This document shows, piece after piece, positions 1-7,311 of a stretch of DNA of 46,489 nt. Numbering within the stretch: position 1 is the stretch's first letter; every line of letters starts with the position of its first letter. Below the pieces are notes generated by a model that was given only the letters and a program-made list of their open reading frames with translations, was not told where the DNA came from and ran no database searches. The stretch comes from CAZUQA01 sp964622375 (GTDB taxonomy: Bacteria > Bacillota_I > Bacilli_A > Erysipelotrichales > Erysipelotrichaceae): the NCBI GenBank assembly GCA_964622375.1, contig CAZUQA010000050.1, forward strand, positions 1 to 46,489, given 5' to 3'. The position numbers and the translations under genes were made by a program.

Positions 1-247
1 CAATAATACCGGAAGGTACACTTAAAACTACAATATCAGCGTCTGCCAGTACTTCTTTGTTGTTGGTGGCGTGTAGGTCATGATGAAGCATCAGCTCCCC
101 AAAATACTTGCTGTTTTGATGGTACTTATCGATGTCGATAATTTCATCGATGTCAATACCGTAAATCATTACTTCTTTTTTATTGTCGACCAATATTTGG
201 CCTAAAGCTGTGCCCCAGCTGCCACTGCCGATGATGATTGTCTTCAT
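1..247 (-). CDS. gpsA: NAD(P)-dependent glycerol-3-phosphate dehydrogenase, N-terminal part
   Basis: The first 82 codons of a gene that runs off the left edge of the window. The translated N-terminus has the Rossmann dinucleotide-binding motif GSGSWGTALG right after the first beta strand (residues 7-16) and then the VLSVPS strand typical of GpsA. By family knowledge the enzyme reduces dihydroxyacetone phosphate to sn-glycerol 3-phosphate for phospholipid synthesis in the cytoplasm. The ATG overlaps the TGA stop of der by four bases (ATGA), so it is probably translated by coupling as the last visible gene of the cmk-der-gpsA operon. The C-terminal catalytic domain is not visible. Confidence 0.93.
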   Translation of the reverse strand, partial: MKTIIIGSGSWGTALGQILVDNKKEVMIYGIDIDEIIDIDKYHQNSKYFGELMLHHDLHATNNKEVLADADIVVLSVPSGII

Positions 248-1557
248 AGTTTCTCCTTGAGGCGTGCGATAATTTTTATTGGCACTCCTTTAAATTCAAA
301 TGCTTCGCGTAAACGATTTTCCAAATACCGCCGATAACTGAAGTGCAATAATTCCGGATCATTGACAAACAAAACGATGATTGTCGGATTGATGCTGACT
401 TGGCTACAATAATAGATCTTTAGCCGCTTACCTTGATGCGTTGGTGGCGGAGTCATAATCTGGGCATCCATTATTACTTCATTCAAAATACTGGTACTGA
501 TTCTTTTTTGGGTCTGTTGATAAACTTCCTTGACTAAACTCAGCAGTTGCGGTAAACGACTACCCTTAACTGCTGAAACAAAGACTAAAGGAGCGTAAGT
601 TAAGTAAACAAATTCTTTTCGTATTTGTTTAGTTATATTATCCATGGTCTTATCATCTTTTTCAACTAAGTCCCATTTGTTGTAGACGATGATGATACCC
701 TTACCGGCTTCCACTGCATAACCGGCGACATGTTTGTCTTGTTCAACAATACCGCTATCACCATCCAGCACCATTAATATGACATCAGCTTTTTCTATAG
801 CTGTCATGGCCCGGATAACCGCATATTTCTCGATATTCTCGTAGATCCTTCCTCGTTTTCGGATACCGGCAGTATCAACTATCACATACTGTTGGTCATC
901 ACGCTCAAATACCGAATCGATGGCATCGCGGGTTGTGCCACTCTGCTCGGAAACGATTACTCTTTCTTCTTGCAGAATGGCATTCACCAAGGACGATTTC
1001 CCGACATTGGGGCGTCCGATAATCGCAAATCGCACCATGCCCTGATAATCATCTTGGGGAGTAGTAGGAAACTTGGTAAGAACGGTGTCCAACAAATCAC
1101 CGAAGCCGATACCGTGAGTCGCCGAAACTGCCAGTGGCTCCCCACAACCTAAACCATAGAATTCATAAGTATTAGCTAGCAGAGCTTGGTTGTCGATTTT
1201 ATTGACAACTAATAGCACCGGCTTATTGGCTTTCTGCAGTAACCTAGCAACATAGCGATCATCTGATGTTTTACCCTCTTGGCCGTTAACAACAAATAAA
1301 ATAACATCAGCTTCCTCAATCGCAATGTCAACCTGGGCCCTGATTTCTTTTTGAAAAGTCTGTTCTTTTAATTGAATGCCCCCGGTGTCAATTACCCGAT
1401 ACTCTTTGGTCAACCACTCTCCTTTTCCATAGATGCGATCTCTGGTAACCCCGGGGCTACTGTCAACAATGGCTTGTTTTTCGCCAATTAGTCGATTAAA
1501 AATTGAGGATTTACCGACATTAGGTCGACCAACTATAGCAATTACTCCGCTGATCAT
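244..1557 (-). CDS. der: Ribosome-associated double GTPase Der (EngA)
   Basis: 437 residues, the normal length for the family. Two consecutive GTPase domains are visible: GRPNVGKSS near residue 10 with DTGG and NKID, and a second GRPNVGKSS near residue 180 with DTAG and NKWD. A C-terminal KH-like domain follows. Der is known to act in assembly of the 50S ribosomal subunit. The ATG shares one base with the TGA of cmk (TGATG) and the stop overlaps the gpsA start, so the three genes are translationally coupled. The cmk-der-gpsA order is common in Bacillota. Confidence 0.97.
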   Translation of the reverse strand: MISGVIAIVGRPNVGKSSIFNRLIGEKQAIVDSSPGVTRDRIYGKGEWLTKEYRVIDTGGIQLKEQTFQKEIRAQVDIAIEEADVILFVVNGQEGKTSDDRYVARLLQKANKPVLLVVNKIDNQALLANTYEFYGLGCGEPLAVSATHGIGFGDLLDTVLTKFPTTPQDDYQGMVRFAIIGRPNVGKSSLVNAILQEERVIVSEQSGTTRDAIDSVFERDDQQYVIVDTAGIRKRGRIYENIEKYAVIRAMTAIEKADVILMVLDGDSGIVEQDKHVAGYAVEAGKGIIIVYNKWDLVEKDDKTMDNITKQIRKEFVYLTYAPLVFVSAVKGSRLPQLLSLVKEVYQQTQKRISTSILNEVIMDAQIMTPPPTHQGKRLKIYYCSQVSINPTIIVLFVNDPELLHFSYRRYLENRLREAFEFKGVPIKIIARLKEKL

Positions 1558-2219
1558 CAGGCCCCTCGCTGTAATGCTAAATCATAGATTATGGTGCATA
1601 TTTCTTCGACGCTCAAATAAGAGGTATCAATTTCTACGGCATCATCACACTTGATTAATGGTGAATTCTCGCGCGTGCTGTCTTGGATATCGCGCTCAAT
1701 AACTTCTTGCAGAATTACTTGGTAATCACAGTCGCTGCCCTTGTCCAGCAATTCTTGAAAACGGCGTTGCGCTCGTACTTCCGGTAAGGCACTTAAATAA
1801 ATTTTTAACTCAGCACTTGGCAGAACTACCGAACCGATATCGCGACCATCCATGATGATTCCCGGCTGCTTTTCGGCAATCTGTCTTTGGCGAGCTACCA
1901 TATCATTCCTAACTTCTTTTAGCAAAGAGACTTTGGAAGCGGCGGCAGAAACAGCATGCTCGCGAATCGCCAAACTGACATCGACTTCATCGAGGTAAAC
2001 TCTTCCGCCAATATCAAAAGAAATAATGGTATCCCTTAACATCGCCATTATTTTCTTTTCATCATCTAAATCTATTCCTAAAGCTGAAGCTTTGAGTGCT
2101 ACACTGCGATACATTGCACCGGTATCCAGGTAGCGATAGTTCAACAGTTTAGCTAAGCGTTTAGCTATTGTCGATTTACCGGCAGCACTAGGACCATCGA
2201 TTGCAATGTTGATGCTCAC
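1557..2219 (-). CDS. cmk: Cytidylate kinase
   Basis: 220 residues from a GTG start. The P-loop IDGPSAAGKST lies at residues 7-17, followed by YLDTGAMYR and MDGRDIGSVVLP, both signatures of bacterial CMP kinase (CMP/dCMP phosphorylation with ATP). A longer reading frame upstream is available, but the GTG at 2219 is preferred: AGAGGAA lies at a proper distance upstream, the GTG overlaps the TAG of the preceding gene (TAGTG), and the protein then begins directly at the first beta strand as in homologues. Confidence 0.95.
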   Translation of the reverse strand: MSINIAIDGPSAAGKSTIAKRLAKLLNYRYLDTGAMYRSVALKASALGIDLDDEKKIMAMLRDTIISFDIGGRVYLDEVDVSLAIREHAVSAAASKVSLLKEVRNDMVARQRQIAEKQPGIIMDGRDIGSVVLPSAELKIYLSALPEVRAQRRFQELLDKGSDCDYQVILQEVIERDIQDSTRENSPLIKCDDAVEIDTSYLSVEEICTIIYDLALQRGA

Positions 2220-3532
2220 TAAATTATTCCTCTGACCGTCAGTATCCACCAAATTACGACACAAAGTACTACTGTTAAACCCAAAATCAAGAAAATCAAG
2301 ATAATATTTAAGACTTTATTGGTATAAGTAACATTATCGGTAACATCATCAAGTTCACCTTCGTATTTAATAATGCGATTGGTGATGTCCTCGGAGTCTC
2401 CTTGAATTCTTTGTTGGATCACACTATCCAAACCGACAGCCGAACTGCTGTCTTCCACATAAGTGTTGATTTGAATATCGCTGACAACCGGTAACTTACC
2501 AGTCACAAAAGGTTTGGCCTCCACACCGGCTTGTTGTAACTCAACCGGTTGTTGATACTGCTGTTGACTGACAGTGGCTGTCGGCATTTGTGCCGGTATC
2601 ATATTCGGATTATTTATCAAGCTAATCTGTTGATCTAAGCTTAGATCATTGGTTGTCTGTTGATAAGCCATTTGGGCTTCCTGCCGCACTGTATTTTCAT
2701 AAGCCAAATCAGCTTCGCGTGTTGATGCCGGATTAGGTATTACACTTCCCAGAGGTGGCGCTTGATAACCCATACCCTGCTGTTGTATCGGCATTTGTGC
2801 AGCTCCCTGTGGTAGGGTTCCGCTTCTGATCATTTGATCGACAATATTCAAATTAGTGTCTTCAGCTGTTCTTTGCCCTTGAGCAATAGAATTCATCTTG
2901 GCTTCCCGTAATACCGAATCGATATAACTGGTATCAGTAGTCCCCATTCCGCTAGTGCTCATCGTCGGAGTTTGCATTGGCATATTTGGCATGTTTGGCA
3001 TCGTGTTTGCCTGTCCAAAACCGCCGCCGAAAGCATCATTGCTTGGGTAGAGCGGTTGGTTAGGCCTGAATGCCGTGTTGCTTGAAGTAGCAGGCATTTG
3101 ATTAATCGGCAAAGGTCCGTAAGGACTGAATTGGTCGGTAGTGCTCGCTACCGGAGCAAAAGGCTGAGGCTGGGGTAGCGCTTGTTGTACTTGTTGGGGT
3201 AGCGGTGCTTGGGCAAACTGCTGGTTCATATTGGGGAACTGCGGAACAACGCTTTGTTGTTGCATGGTTTGTTGGGTTGTTTGGGCAAAAGGATCAACAA
3301 AACCGCTACTTTGCGTGCTTTGTACTACCGGAATTGCTTGTGTAGCAAAAGGATTTACTATTTGTTGGTTCTCGCTACTTAGCGTTTGCCCAAACGGTGG
3401 CGCTTGATTGAAAGCATTGGTAGCTTGCAGCGGTGGGGTATTATTAAAAACGCCAACATTCTGATTAGTTTCAGCTCCATCGACATCATTTCTTAGATTT
3501 TCAAACCTCTGAGTTCTTGATAATTTTTCCAT
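2219..3532 (-). CDS. Pro/Gln-rich tail-anchored membrane protein, unknown function
   Basis: I do not recognise this 437-residue protein. After a short charged N-terminus (SRTQRFENLRNDVD) comes a low-complexity stretch of about 300 residues rich in Q, P, N, A, T and M, with runs such as NMPNMPNMPMQTP, likely to be disordered. Around residues 365-405 is a polar, probably helical segment, and the extreme C-terminus is one hydrophobic helix (IILIFLILGLTVVLCVVIWW) followed by only a few residues. This gives a tail-anchored topology with the body in the cytoplasm. AAAGGA precedes the ATG and TGC-TATAAT lies about 20 bases upstream of it. The stop overlaps the cmk start. A role in envelope or division scaffolding is possible but unsupported. 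Confidence 0.8.
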   Translation of the reverse strand: MEKLSRTQRFENLRNDVDGAETNQNVGVFNNTPPLQATNAFNQAPPFGQTLSSENQQIVNPFATQAIPVVQSTQSSGFVDPFAQTTQQTMQQQSVVPQFPNMNQQFAQAPLPQQVQQALPQPQPFAPVASTTDQFSPYGPLPINQMPATSSNTAFRPNQPLYPSNDAFGGGFGQANTMPNMPNMPMQTPTMSTSGMGTTDTSYIDSVLREAKMNSIAQGQRTAEDTNLNIVDQMIRSGTLPQGAAQMPIQQQGMGYQAPPLGSVIPNPASTREADLAYENTVRQEAQMAYQQTTNDLSLDQQISLINNPNMIPAQMPTATVSQQQYQQPVELQQAGVEAKPFVTGKLPVVSDIQINTYVEDSSSAVGLDSVIQQRIQGDSEDITNRIIKYEGELDDVTDNVTYTNKVLNIILIFLILGLTVVLCVVIWWILTVRGII

Positions 3533-3552
3533 AACAATCCTTTCGTCCTAAC

Positions 3553-3582
3553 ATTATAGCAAATAATGGTTAAAACTGTACA
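3553..3582 (-). promoter_or_regulatory. Promoter of the tail-anchored protein-cmk-der-gpsA operon
   Basis: On the minus strand an extended -10 element TGC-TATAAT (hexamer 3553-3558) is preceded at 18 bases by TGTACA, a 4/6 match to TTGACA. The predicted start lies about 20 bases before the ATG at 3532, leaving room for the AAAGGA ribosome-binding site. Confidence 0.6.
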
Positions 3583-3584
3583 GT

Positions 3585-4130
3585 CTATTTAATTTGTTTG
3601 GTCAGTCTTCCAAGTCGACTATTGAGTATATAGTTTACAATACTGATTATACCCCAACGTATTAGATTGAACAAACCTACCGTCATCACACAATAAAACA
3701 AGAAGTTTTCTGCCAGGGGAATCCCCAGAATTCTAAAATAAAGCGGGGTAATCCAAAAATAATTGGCAGCCAACATAAATAGTGTAACACTTATGGTGGC
3801 GCTTACACAAGCCACTAACAGTTTTCCTTGTTTTTGAAAATAGACAAAGACTAATAAAAAACAACAGGTTGCCAAAAAATTGGCAAGGACCCCAATGGGT
3901 AAACCGCTGAGGTCACCGTCAATCGCAAAATGGATGCCATTGACTACTAGTGATACAAGAACAGCCTCCCTACTACCGTAAGCCATAGCAACCAGTAATA
4001 TTGGCACAAAACTAAAGTCCATCTGCAGGTGGCTGGCTGACGGCAAAATAGGAAACTCGAAATAAAACAACACCACGGCTAGCGCAATAAATAACGCCAG
4101 AAAAACCAACTTTTTTACTCTATTACTCAT
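3585..4130 (-). CDS. ribU: Riboflavin ECF transporter substrate-binding protein RibU
   Basis: 181 residues and strongly hydrophobic, with about six membrane helices, as in ECF S-components. The N-terminal pattern (charged start, LFIALAVVLFYFEFPILPSA, then MDFSFVPILLVAMAYGSREA) matches RibU. RibU binds riboflavin or FMN at the outer face and works with a shared EcfT/EcfA module, which is not encoded here. The assignment is strongly supported by the FMN riboswitch directly upstream. The start ATG lies five bases after GAGG, which is part of the riboswitch P1 helix. Confidence 0.93.
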   Translation of the reverse strand: MSNRVKKLVFLALFIALAVVLFYFEFPILPSASHLQMDFSFVPILLVAMAYGSREAVLVSLVVNGIHFAIDGDLSGLPIGVLANFLATCCFLLVFVYFQKQGKLLVACVSATISVTLFMLAANYFWITPLYFRILGIPLAENFLFYCVMTVGLFNLIRWGIISIVNYILNSRLGRLTKQIK

Positions 4131-4133
4131 CTA

Positions 4134-4236
4134 CCTCTTTCATCCAGACTCTACTGTCGCCACCGGAATTCCACCGGTTCAGTTTTCACACGTGGGGTTT
4201 ACCACCGATCGGGAATTTCACCCTGCCCTGAGGACT
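4134..4236 (-). promoter_or_regulatory. FMN riboswitch (RFN element)
   Basis: Read on the minus strand, the conserved FMN aptamer core is present in order: GGGCAGGGTGAAATTCCC, GATCGGTGGT, CCGGTGGAATTCCGGTGG, then GCGACAGTAGAGTCTGGATG. P1 is closed by CCTC (4230-4233) pairing with GAGG (4134-4137), and that GAGG is the ribU ribosome-binding site. FMN binding should therefore block translation initiation of ribU. There is no terminator hairpin between aptamer and ATG, consistent with translational control. The element starts within about ten bases of the efp stop codon. Confidence 0.96.
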
Positions 4237-4240
4237 TTAG

Positions 4241-4798
4241 CTAAGCGCGGCTTGAATACTTGCCGTCGGAAGTCGCTACCAAAACAATTTCATCCTGCTC
4301 GATAAACAAAGGAACCTTTATCTCTAATCCGGTTTCACAAACGGCATTCTTAGAAGCGCTGGTAGCGGTATCGCCCTTTACTGCCGGTTCGCATTCAACA
4401 ATCTTCAAAGCTACTTTATCGGGCAAAATCAGTCCCAATATTTCACCTTCAAACATGCTTATGTTGACATTCTCGTTACTCTTGAGAAACTTCATTTCCC
4501 ACTGCAAATTGTCTTTGTGAATCTCTATTTGTTCATAGGTGGAAGTATCCATAAAAACCAAACTGTCACCGGCATCATAGAGATATTGCATCTCTTTCTT
4601 TTCAATGTGGGCTTGTTCAACTTTATCACCACCGGTGAAGTTGAGTTCAACAATGGATCCACTCCGCAAGTTTTTCACCTTGACTTTGATAATCATTTGC
4701 CGCATGGCTGTTTTGTTGTGCTGGATATCCAAAACCGAAAAAATGTCATTTTCATATTCAATGCTCATTCCCGGTCTCAAATCGTTGACTATTATCAT
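4241..4798 (-). CDS. efp: Translation elongation factor P
   Basis: 185 residues, normal length, with the three-domain EF-P layout and the C-terminal signature GLEIKVPLFIEQDE. It binds between the P and E sites of the ribosome and relieves stalling at proline runs. The loop that normally carries the modified Lys or Arg reads HNKTAMRQ at residues 27-34. The residue at the usual position 32 is Met, flanked by Arg33, where many Bacilli have KPGKG with Lys32. A strong AGGAGG precedes the ATG. The gene follows comGG, a neighbourhood also seen near comG in Bacillus. Confidence 0.95.
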   Translation of the reverse strand: MIIVNDLRPGMSIEYENDIFSVLDIQHNKTAMRQMIIKVKVKNLRSGSIVELNFTGGDKVEQAHIEKKEMQYLYDAGDSLVFMDTSTYEQIEIHKDNLQWEMKFLKSNENVNISMFEGEILGLILPDKVALKIVECEPAVKGDTATSASKNAVCETGLEIKVPLFIEQDEIVLVATSDGKYSSRA

Positions 4799-4833
4799 TA
4801 TACTTCCTCCTCTAATATTTTAGAGCAATATCG

Positions 4834-5193
4834 TTATTTGTCAACTTCGGCCCTCAGCTCGCTGAAGCTATCAGTATCCCAATCATAACTCAAGCGCAAG
4901 GTTTTTATGTAGTCTTGATAATCGATAATAATACTTACCCGATCTTTACCAAAGGCCCAACAAACCTCATAGTCACCGACATAATCACAATAATCTTCCT
5001 CGCTCATGTCGCTAAACATCCGATGAGCCTGCGCCACCGCTATTTTTTCTACTGTCAGTTCTTTTTCTGCCACTTGGAGGTTCTTCAAAGCACTTAAATA
5101 ATTATTCATTATTACCAATGCGCCGTTAATAAAGGCTAAACAAAAACTAAACCAAGCTAAAGCTACCAAGGAAATAAAACCCCGGTTAGCCAT
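4834..5193 (-). CDS. comGG: ComGG-like minor pseudopilin
   Basis: 119 residues, last gene of the comG operon. The N-terminus MANRGFISLVALAWFSFCLAFINGALV carries a short prepilin leader with a G-F cleavage site followed by a hydrophobic helix. The usual Glu at +5 is replaced. Identity rests mainly on position and size because ComGG proteins diverge strongly. The ATG at 5193 is preferred over the upstream in-frame TTG because AGGA lies nine bases upstream. It overlaps the end of comGF by a few bases. Confidence 0.72.
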   Translation of the reverse strand: MANRGFISLVALAWFSFCLAFINGALVIMNNYLSALKNLQVAEKELTVEKIAVAQAHRMFSDMSEEDYCDYVGDYEVCWAFGKDRVSIIIDYQDYIKTLRLSYDWDTDSFSELRAEVDK

Positions 5194-5578
5194 AAGCAAT
5201 TTTCCTAGTAATGCTGAAGTTGTGAAAAGTGTAAGTCAAGATAATCTCCTCTTCTTCCAAACTAAACTCACAATCTTCAATATCCAAAAGGAATATCAAA
5301 GTTCCGGGTTGCTGAATCAAGCGTCCGTTTGACAAACGCAAGGTATACTCCTGATCTGCAATCATGTAGCGTAACTCTTCACCATCAACTTGAAATTGAT
5401 AGGCCAACATCAAATAGTACTGTAGTTGAACTAAACCCAAACGATTCTGCAAGCTATAACTGTTAAATTGAATTTTGCTGTAGAGGCTGACAATATTACT
5501 GAAAACCCCCGCTAAAAAAAGACTTAACGAAAGCGCTAATAGCATATCAATCAAAATCGAACCCGGATTCTTCTTCAT
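5186..5578 (-). CDS. comGF: ComGF-like minor pseudopilin
   Basis: 130 residues. MKKNPGSILIDMLLALSLSLF is a class III prepilin leader (cut expected after Gly6) with Asp instead of Glu at +5, followed by one hydrophobic helix. The C-terminal half, with QEYTLRLSNGRLIQQPG and a late FSLEEEEIILTY segment, resembles ComGF. The start lies inside the 3' end of the 55-residue ComGE-like gene, in another frame. It is expected to be processed by ComC and to join the pseudopilus tip complex. Confidence 0.8.
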   Translation of the reverse strand: MKKNPGSILIDMLLALSLSLFLAGVFSNIVSLYSKIQFNSYSLQNRLGLVQLQYYLMLAYQFQVDGEELRYMIADQEYTLRLSNGRLIQQPGTLIFLLDIEDCEFSLEEEEIILTYTFHNFSITRKIAYG

Positions 5579-5714
5579 TTACTTCTTCCTTAATCAAATA
5601 ACACTCATAGCGATAGTAGACAGTAATAAAACTAAGAGTGATGCCAGCAACGGTCATCACAATCAACAAGGCTAGTAAAGCATCAATCAGCAGCATCCCT
5701 TTGTCGAATTTCAT
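5547..5714 (-). CDS. comGE: ComGE-like short pseudopilin, 55 residues
   Basis: A small gene overlapping its neighbours at both ends: its start lies within comGD and its last ten codons lie within comGF in another frame. The translation begins MKFDKGMLLIDALLALLIVM and goes on through TVAGITLSFITVYYRYECYL. That is a prepilin leader with cleavage expected after Gly6, Asp at +5 and a hydrophobic helix, followed by an acidic tail. The position (fifth of seven) and the motif identify it as the ComGE equivalent, although it is shorter than the Bacillus protein. It is easily missed because of its length. Confidence 0.78.
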   Translation of the reverse strand: MKFDKGMLLIDALLALLIVMTVAGITLSFITVYYRYECYLIKEEVNEEESGFDFD

Positions 5715-5976
5715 TGCGCCCCATCCCTAAGAAAATCACTAACTTTTTATCCTTAAAATTCAATGTGCGACCACCATTAATATGACCCCACTGGTTAAAC
5801 TTGATCCCATCTATTTCCTCCTGATTATTCTCGCTCAGCGCCAAAGTTTGCAGCGCCAATAATCCGCTTTGATATTTTTCGCTTTCCCAAATTGCTTTTT
5901 TCGCCGGCAATTGTGGTAAAGTCAGTGTCATACATGAAATAATCACCAGCAGGGCTAACAGTAATTCCCCAAGCAT
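5683..5976 (-). CDS. comGD: ComGD-like minor pseudopilin with an abbreviated leader
   Basis: 97 residues. The N-terminus MLGELLLALLVIISCMTLTLP has the hydrophobic pilin helix with Glu, but the usual charged leader and G-F cleavage site are missing: the Glu is residue 4, directly after the start. An in-frame TGA two codons upstream of the ATG shows that no longer N-terminus exists. The ATG overlaps the TAA of comGC (TAATG), and the end overlaps comGE. The C-terminal part (DGIKFNQWGHINGGRTLNF) resembles ComGD. Whether ComC could still process it is unclear. Confidence 0.75.
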   Translation of the reverse strand: MLGELLLALLVIISCMTLTLPQLPAKKAIWESEKYQSGLLALQTLALSENNQEEIDGIKFNQWGHINGGRTLNFKDKKLVIFLGMGRNEIRQRDAAD

Positions 5977-6278
5977 TAGTCAGCCACCTCAGCTTGACCA
6001 TCGACAATATAGATCTCACTACCGTTTGAGCACCGAGCTTGTTTCTCTTTGAGATAACCGGCAACTATCAATTCATCAATATCATCAACTTCTTCCCCAG
6101 TTTCAATTTTATACAACAGTATTTGGCTATTTACCACTTCCACCAGCGCTTCACAGCCTTTCGCATTGATAATATCTTGCTTCTGCCGAATGTTTGGTAA
6201 AGTTAAAACGAAGATCAAACAGATGATTGCTAAAACAATTATCATTTCCAACAAAGTAAAACCATTCTTCTGCACCAT
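5976..6278 (-). CDS. comGC: ComGC major competence pseudopilin
   Basis: 100 residues. MVQKNGFTLLEMIIVLAIICL is a textbook class III prepilin: leader ending in Gly6, cleavage before Phe, Glu at +5, then the helix that packs in the pilus core. The following LPNIRQKQDIINAKGCEALVEVVNSQ matches ComGC. It is expected to be exported and polymerised into the DNA-binding pilus after cleavage and methylation by ComC. One base separates it from comGB. Confidence 0.93.
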   Translation of the reverse strand: MVQKNGFTLLEMIIVLAIICLIFVLTLPNIRQKQDIINAKGCEALVEVVNSQILLYKIETGEEVDDIDELIVAGYLKEKQARCSNGSEIYIVDGQAEVAD

Positions 6279-6279
6279 A

Positions 6280-7311
6280 TCACATCCTTTCTATCAGGGA
6301 TAAAGGCAACAACATCATTTGATAAATTAAAACTACCAAAAGAGTAATATACAAGTAACTAAAAATTTGAAAATTTCGTGCTATCTTTTTCATGGCATTT
6401 TCAAACTGCAAATTCAGAGCCTTAACATAAGAACTCAATAATTCTGTAATTCTTCCGGTATCTTGGCCGACATTAAACAGCATTTCTAACTTTTTGTCCA
6501 GCAAACAAAAAGCCTTTGACAGCTCTTCACCATTGTTTAGCTTGAAGTGGATGGCTGTCGCATAAGCATTCAGGTATTTAGCTTGCGGTAGTTTACGCAT
6601 TCCGGAAATTATCAGCTCGATAGATGCTGTGCTTTGGTAGAGTATTAAGTAATAGTTGACAAATTGATAGACTAATAGGTTCTTAATCAACTGAAAAAGT
6701 GGCTTATCCAACAGTAATTGGAGAATGCTACTTTCTAGCTGCCGTAAAACTAACCAACTAATTACAGCGATAATTAGTAAACCGATTATCACAATATTTA
6801 TCACATTAATTACTGTGGCAAATACCCGAACATTACCGCTACTAATTCCCATATCACCCAACAGTTCATGCAATAAGGGCAATAACCAATATTGCGCGGC
6901 TACTGACAAGGCAAAAGCCAACACCAGCTGAAGTGCTGGATAACTCAAGAGTTTTATTAAACCTTTAGTGAACTCCTGCTTAAAGCGATTAATTTGCAAG
7001 TGGCACTGTAAGGCTTGTTGTAGCGGCAGAAAATCCAGAAGGTACTTGACCATAGTTAAGTTATTGTCATTGAGCCATTTTCCAACATTAAAATCTGAAC
7101 TTTTCTCGACATTTTTTCCTAACAACCGTAATTTAATCATGTCGTAGATACTATAACCGGCATTTAAATACAACAACATTATCTCGAGTTCCCAGTCAGC
7201 TATTTTGTTTGCTTTATTAAAGCAGGGTGCTGATAGTTTCAGCTTCCAAGAAACTATAAGTTGCCGTAAACTGCTGTTTATCCTCTTGGAAATAGAGTCT
7301 TTGATTGACAA
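6280..7311 (-). CDS. comGB: ComGB competence pilus assembly platform protein
   Basis: 343 residues, GspF/PilC-like, with hydrophobic helices around residues 125-150, 160-190 and at the C-terminus. As the inner-membrane platform it couples the ComGA ATPase to pilin polymerisation. The chosen start is TTG at 7311. It follows an 11-base near-perfect Shine-Dalgarno (AAGGAGGTGAT, 7320-7330) located inside comGA, and the resulting reading frame overlaps comGA by 95 bases. A downstream ATG near residue 45 would lose conserved sequence. Confidence 0.9.
   Translation of the reverse strand: MSIKDSISKRINSSLRQLIVSWKLKLSAPCFNKANKIADWELEIMLLYLNAGYSIYDMIKLRLLGKNVEKSSDFNVGKWLNDNNLTMVKYLLDFLPLQQALQCHLQINRFKQEFTKGLIKLLSYPALQLVLAFALSVAAQYWLLPLLHELLGDMGISSGNVRVFATVINVINIVIIGLLIIAVISWLVLRQLESSILQLLLDKPLFQLIKNLLVYQFVNYYLILYQSTASIELIISGMRKLPQAKYLNAYATAIHFKLNNGEELSKAFCLLDKKLEMLFNVGQDTGRITELLSSYVKALNLQFENAMKKIARNFQIFSYLYITLLVVLIYQMMLLPLSLIERM

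Noticed and set aside
892..1152. Plus-strand open frames opposite der and other minus-strand genes
   Set aside because: They lie fully inside well-identified genes on the other strand and show no domain or ribosome-binding site.
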